Below, in pieces: positions 37,445 to 38,413 of a DNA stretch of 38,413 nt; position 1 is the stretch's first letter, and each line of letters starts with the position of its first letter. The notes under the pieces are model-generated. The model was not told where the DNA came from, did no database searches, and was given only the letters and a program-made list of their open reading frames with translations. A program made the position numbers and the translations under genes. Source of the DNA: a virus. The DNA lies in the IMG/VR virus record IMGVR_UViG_3300028364_000072, positions 1 to 38,413 of that record; one strand, given 5' to 3'.

Positions 37445-37954
37445 TTATTGCATTTCTATAACTGCGGTCTTAAAATCACAGTTGTTAATTTTCTGATAAA
37501 CCTTTATGCTATCTGCATACTCATCACAAGCAAAGCATTTAACAAAGTTCCCTTTTTTATGATAACTTAAACTTGGCGACTTGTCATCATGCCACAAGCA
37601 CTCTATATTATTACGCCCTATATCTAACAGATTGTCAATAGGTACATCTTTTGCCCTTGCTATCATAGCGTCATTAATTTTTCCTATACCTGTTTGTAGT
37701 GGTGCAAACTTTTTAGCTAACACGTTCTTTGTTAAATTCAAATAAGAGTAAATGTCTTTTCGTGCTTCAGGGTCTTTCCCTAACTCTCGGAGCATAAACT
37801 TATCCGTAATTGGACGTGGTCGTTTACTTTCTAACCAATCTAATTGTAGCTCATTTACTATGCCACACTTTCCGTATTTGTCCATATAGAAGAACTCAGC
37901 TATTGGTACATTATATTGGATTGAATTTATCCAGCGTTTAACTTTTAGAATCAT
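37445..37954 (-). CDS. primase-type CHC2 zinc-finger protein, copy B
   Basis: 169 residues from ATG 37954 (TAATAATATG junction with the helicase). The C-terminal CHC2 region (ECLWHDD, KCFACDE) matches copy A, with C/H/C/C all present and again no TOPRIM. Differences from copy A concentrate in the N-terminal domain. Confidence 0.75.
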   Translation of the reverse strand: MILKVKRWINSIQYNVPIAEFFYMDKYGKCGIVNELQLDWLESKRPRPITDKFMLRELGKDPEARKDIYSYLNLTKNVLAKKFAPLQTGIGKINDAMIARAKDVPIDNLLDIGRNNIECLWHDDKSPSLSYHKKGNFVKCFACDEYADSIKVYQKINNCDFKTAVIEMQ

Positions 37955-37958
37955 ATTA

Positions 37959-38413
37959 TTACCCGTCATAGTCATCTTCATAACTAAAGGTTATATTGTT
38001 ATCTTCTAAAAATCTAAAGTTCTCCATCTTTAATTTAATCGACCCTGTTTGTCCTGTACGTCTGTTCGCTTGAACCATACATAATGTCTTGTTAGATGTC
38101 TTTAGTTCCTTTTTATCCATGTATGTTTCTCGCCACAACATTATAATACCTGATGCCTCCTGAAAGATTGAACTTGAACCTTGTAAGGATTGTGTTGTTG
38201 GAATTTCTACAGGATTATGTTTGTTAATGTGTACTAATGTAACAATAACAATATCAAGCTCTGCAGCAATCCATTTAAGCCCGTGCATAAGTTTACGAAT
38301 CTTTAAATGCTCATTATGATTATAGTTCTTTTCGTCTGCTTCCAAATAGGCAAGGTGATCTATAAACACAATATCTGAATTGTATTTAATAACTGCCTCG
38401 GTAATTCTATCTT
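37959..38413 (-). CDS. RecA-fold helicase, copy B (cut by window edge)
   Basis: The C-terminal part only, from just before the Walker B (FIDHLAYLEADEKNYNHNEH) to the end. Almost the same as copy A until the last 40 residues, where the two diverge (ENFRFLEDNNITFSYEDDYD). Confidence 0.82.
   Translation of the reverse strand, partial: DRITEAVIKYNSDIVFIDHLAYLEADEKNYNHNEHLKIRKLMHGLKWIAAELDIVIVTLVHINKHNPVEIPTTQSLQGSSSIFQEASGIIMLWRETYMDKKELKTSNKTLCMVQANRRTGQTGSIKLKMENFRFLEDNNITFSYEDDYDG

Larger units (their letters stand above)
33595..38413. repeat. Replication module, copy B (right end)
   Basis: Collinear with 1-4579. Compared with copy A it has an extra gene (34235-34867), different small genes between phosphoesterase and CHC2 protein, and a more compact 36603-37444 region. 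The last base matches 4579. Confidence 0.93.

Noticed and set aside
1-38413. Alternative genetic code (recoded stop codons)
   Set aside because: TAA, TAG and TGA all end well-recognised genes at sensible places (for example TGA at 3611). The single internal TAA at 2625 is better explained by mutation or error.
1-38413. CRISPR array, integrase, transposase or repressor gene
   Set aside because: No regularly spaced repeats other than the four iterons, and no recognisable recombinase, transposase or CI-like gene on either strand.

Overview
The window reads as a small double-stranded DNA tailed phage, AT-rich, using the standard genetic code. It encodes a complete virion and packaging set: small and large terminase, portal, scaffold, a short major capsid protein, a head-tail adaptor, a beta-propeller-sized tail protein, and fibre or tailspike-like proteins. 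No tape-measure, tail-tube or sheath gene is visible, so a short-tailed (podovirus) virion is the best reading. No integrase, CI-like repressor or partition gene was seen. The host cannot be fixed. Most genes lack a Shine-Dalgarno sequence, and promoters are extended -10 elements of the form TGnTATAAT. That might fit Patescibacteria or another SD-poor lineage, but this is only a guess.

Almost everything is on the minus strand, so transcription runs right to left. Going that way from the portal: portal, scaffold and capsid (24.8-21.4 kb); a coiled-coil protein (21.3-20.9); adaptor, fibres, the large tail protein and two long helical proteins that may be ejection proteins (20.9-12.9); appendage genes (12.7-9.9); lysis genes (M15 endolysin and holin, 9.9-8.7; a secreted transglycosylase, 7.0-6.5); a small accessory operon with a cREC-type protein (8.5-7.5); tRNA-Gln(UUG) (6.4); and a replication block (6.2-0.1). 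The replication block has a lambda-O-like initiator with iterons inside the gene, a RecA-fold helicase, a CHC2 zinc-finger primase fragment, a metallophosphoesterase and an ERF annealing protein. The right part holds a dATP/dGTP diphosphohydrolase-like gene, an OB-fold SSB, a NinB-like protein, a PD-(D/E)XK nuclease, an HNH nuclease and a DNA methyltransferase (33.7-29.6), then small genes, terminases (28.4-26.4) and a few small or broken genes.

The first 4.6 kb and the last 4.8 kb are two versions of the same replication module. They are nearly identical at the outer edges, much diverged in the middle, and differ in gene content. The simplest explanation is a circularly permuted genome of about 33.6 kb assembled slightly more than once around, with the two ends taken from different strains. 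A true diverged duplication is the alternative.

Two things stand out beyond gene content. First, at least ten transcription units have exactly six bases between the -10 hexamer and the ATG (others have eight), which predicts systematic leaderless mRNAs. Terminators often abut these promoters. Second, the only clear strand switch, at 24.87-25.21 kb, carries two divergent promoters with no start codon at the predicted +1. Each is followed by hairpins and a terminator, predicting a minus-strand RNA of about 58 nt and a plus-strand RNA of about 220 nt. A hairpin loop in the long RNA is complementary to the hairpin of the short one, suggesting a kissing-RNA pair near the start of the structural genes.
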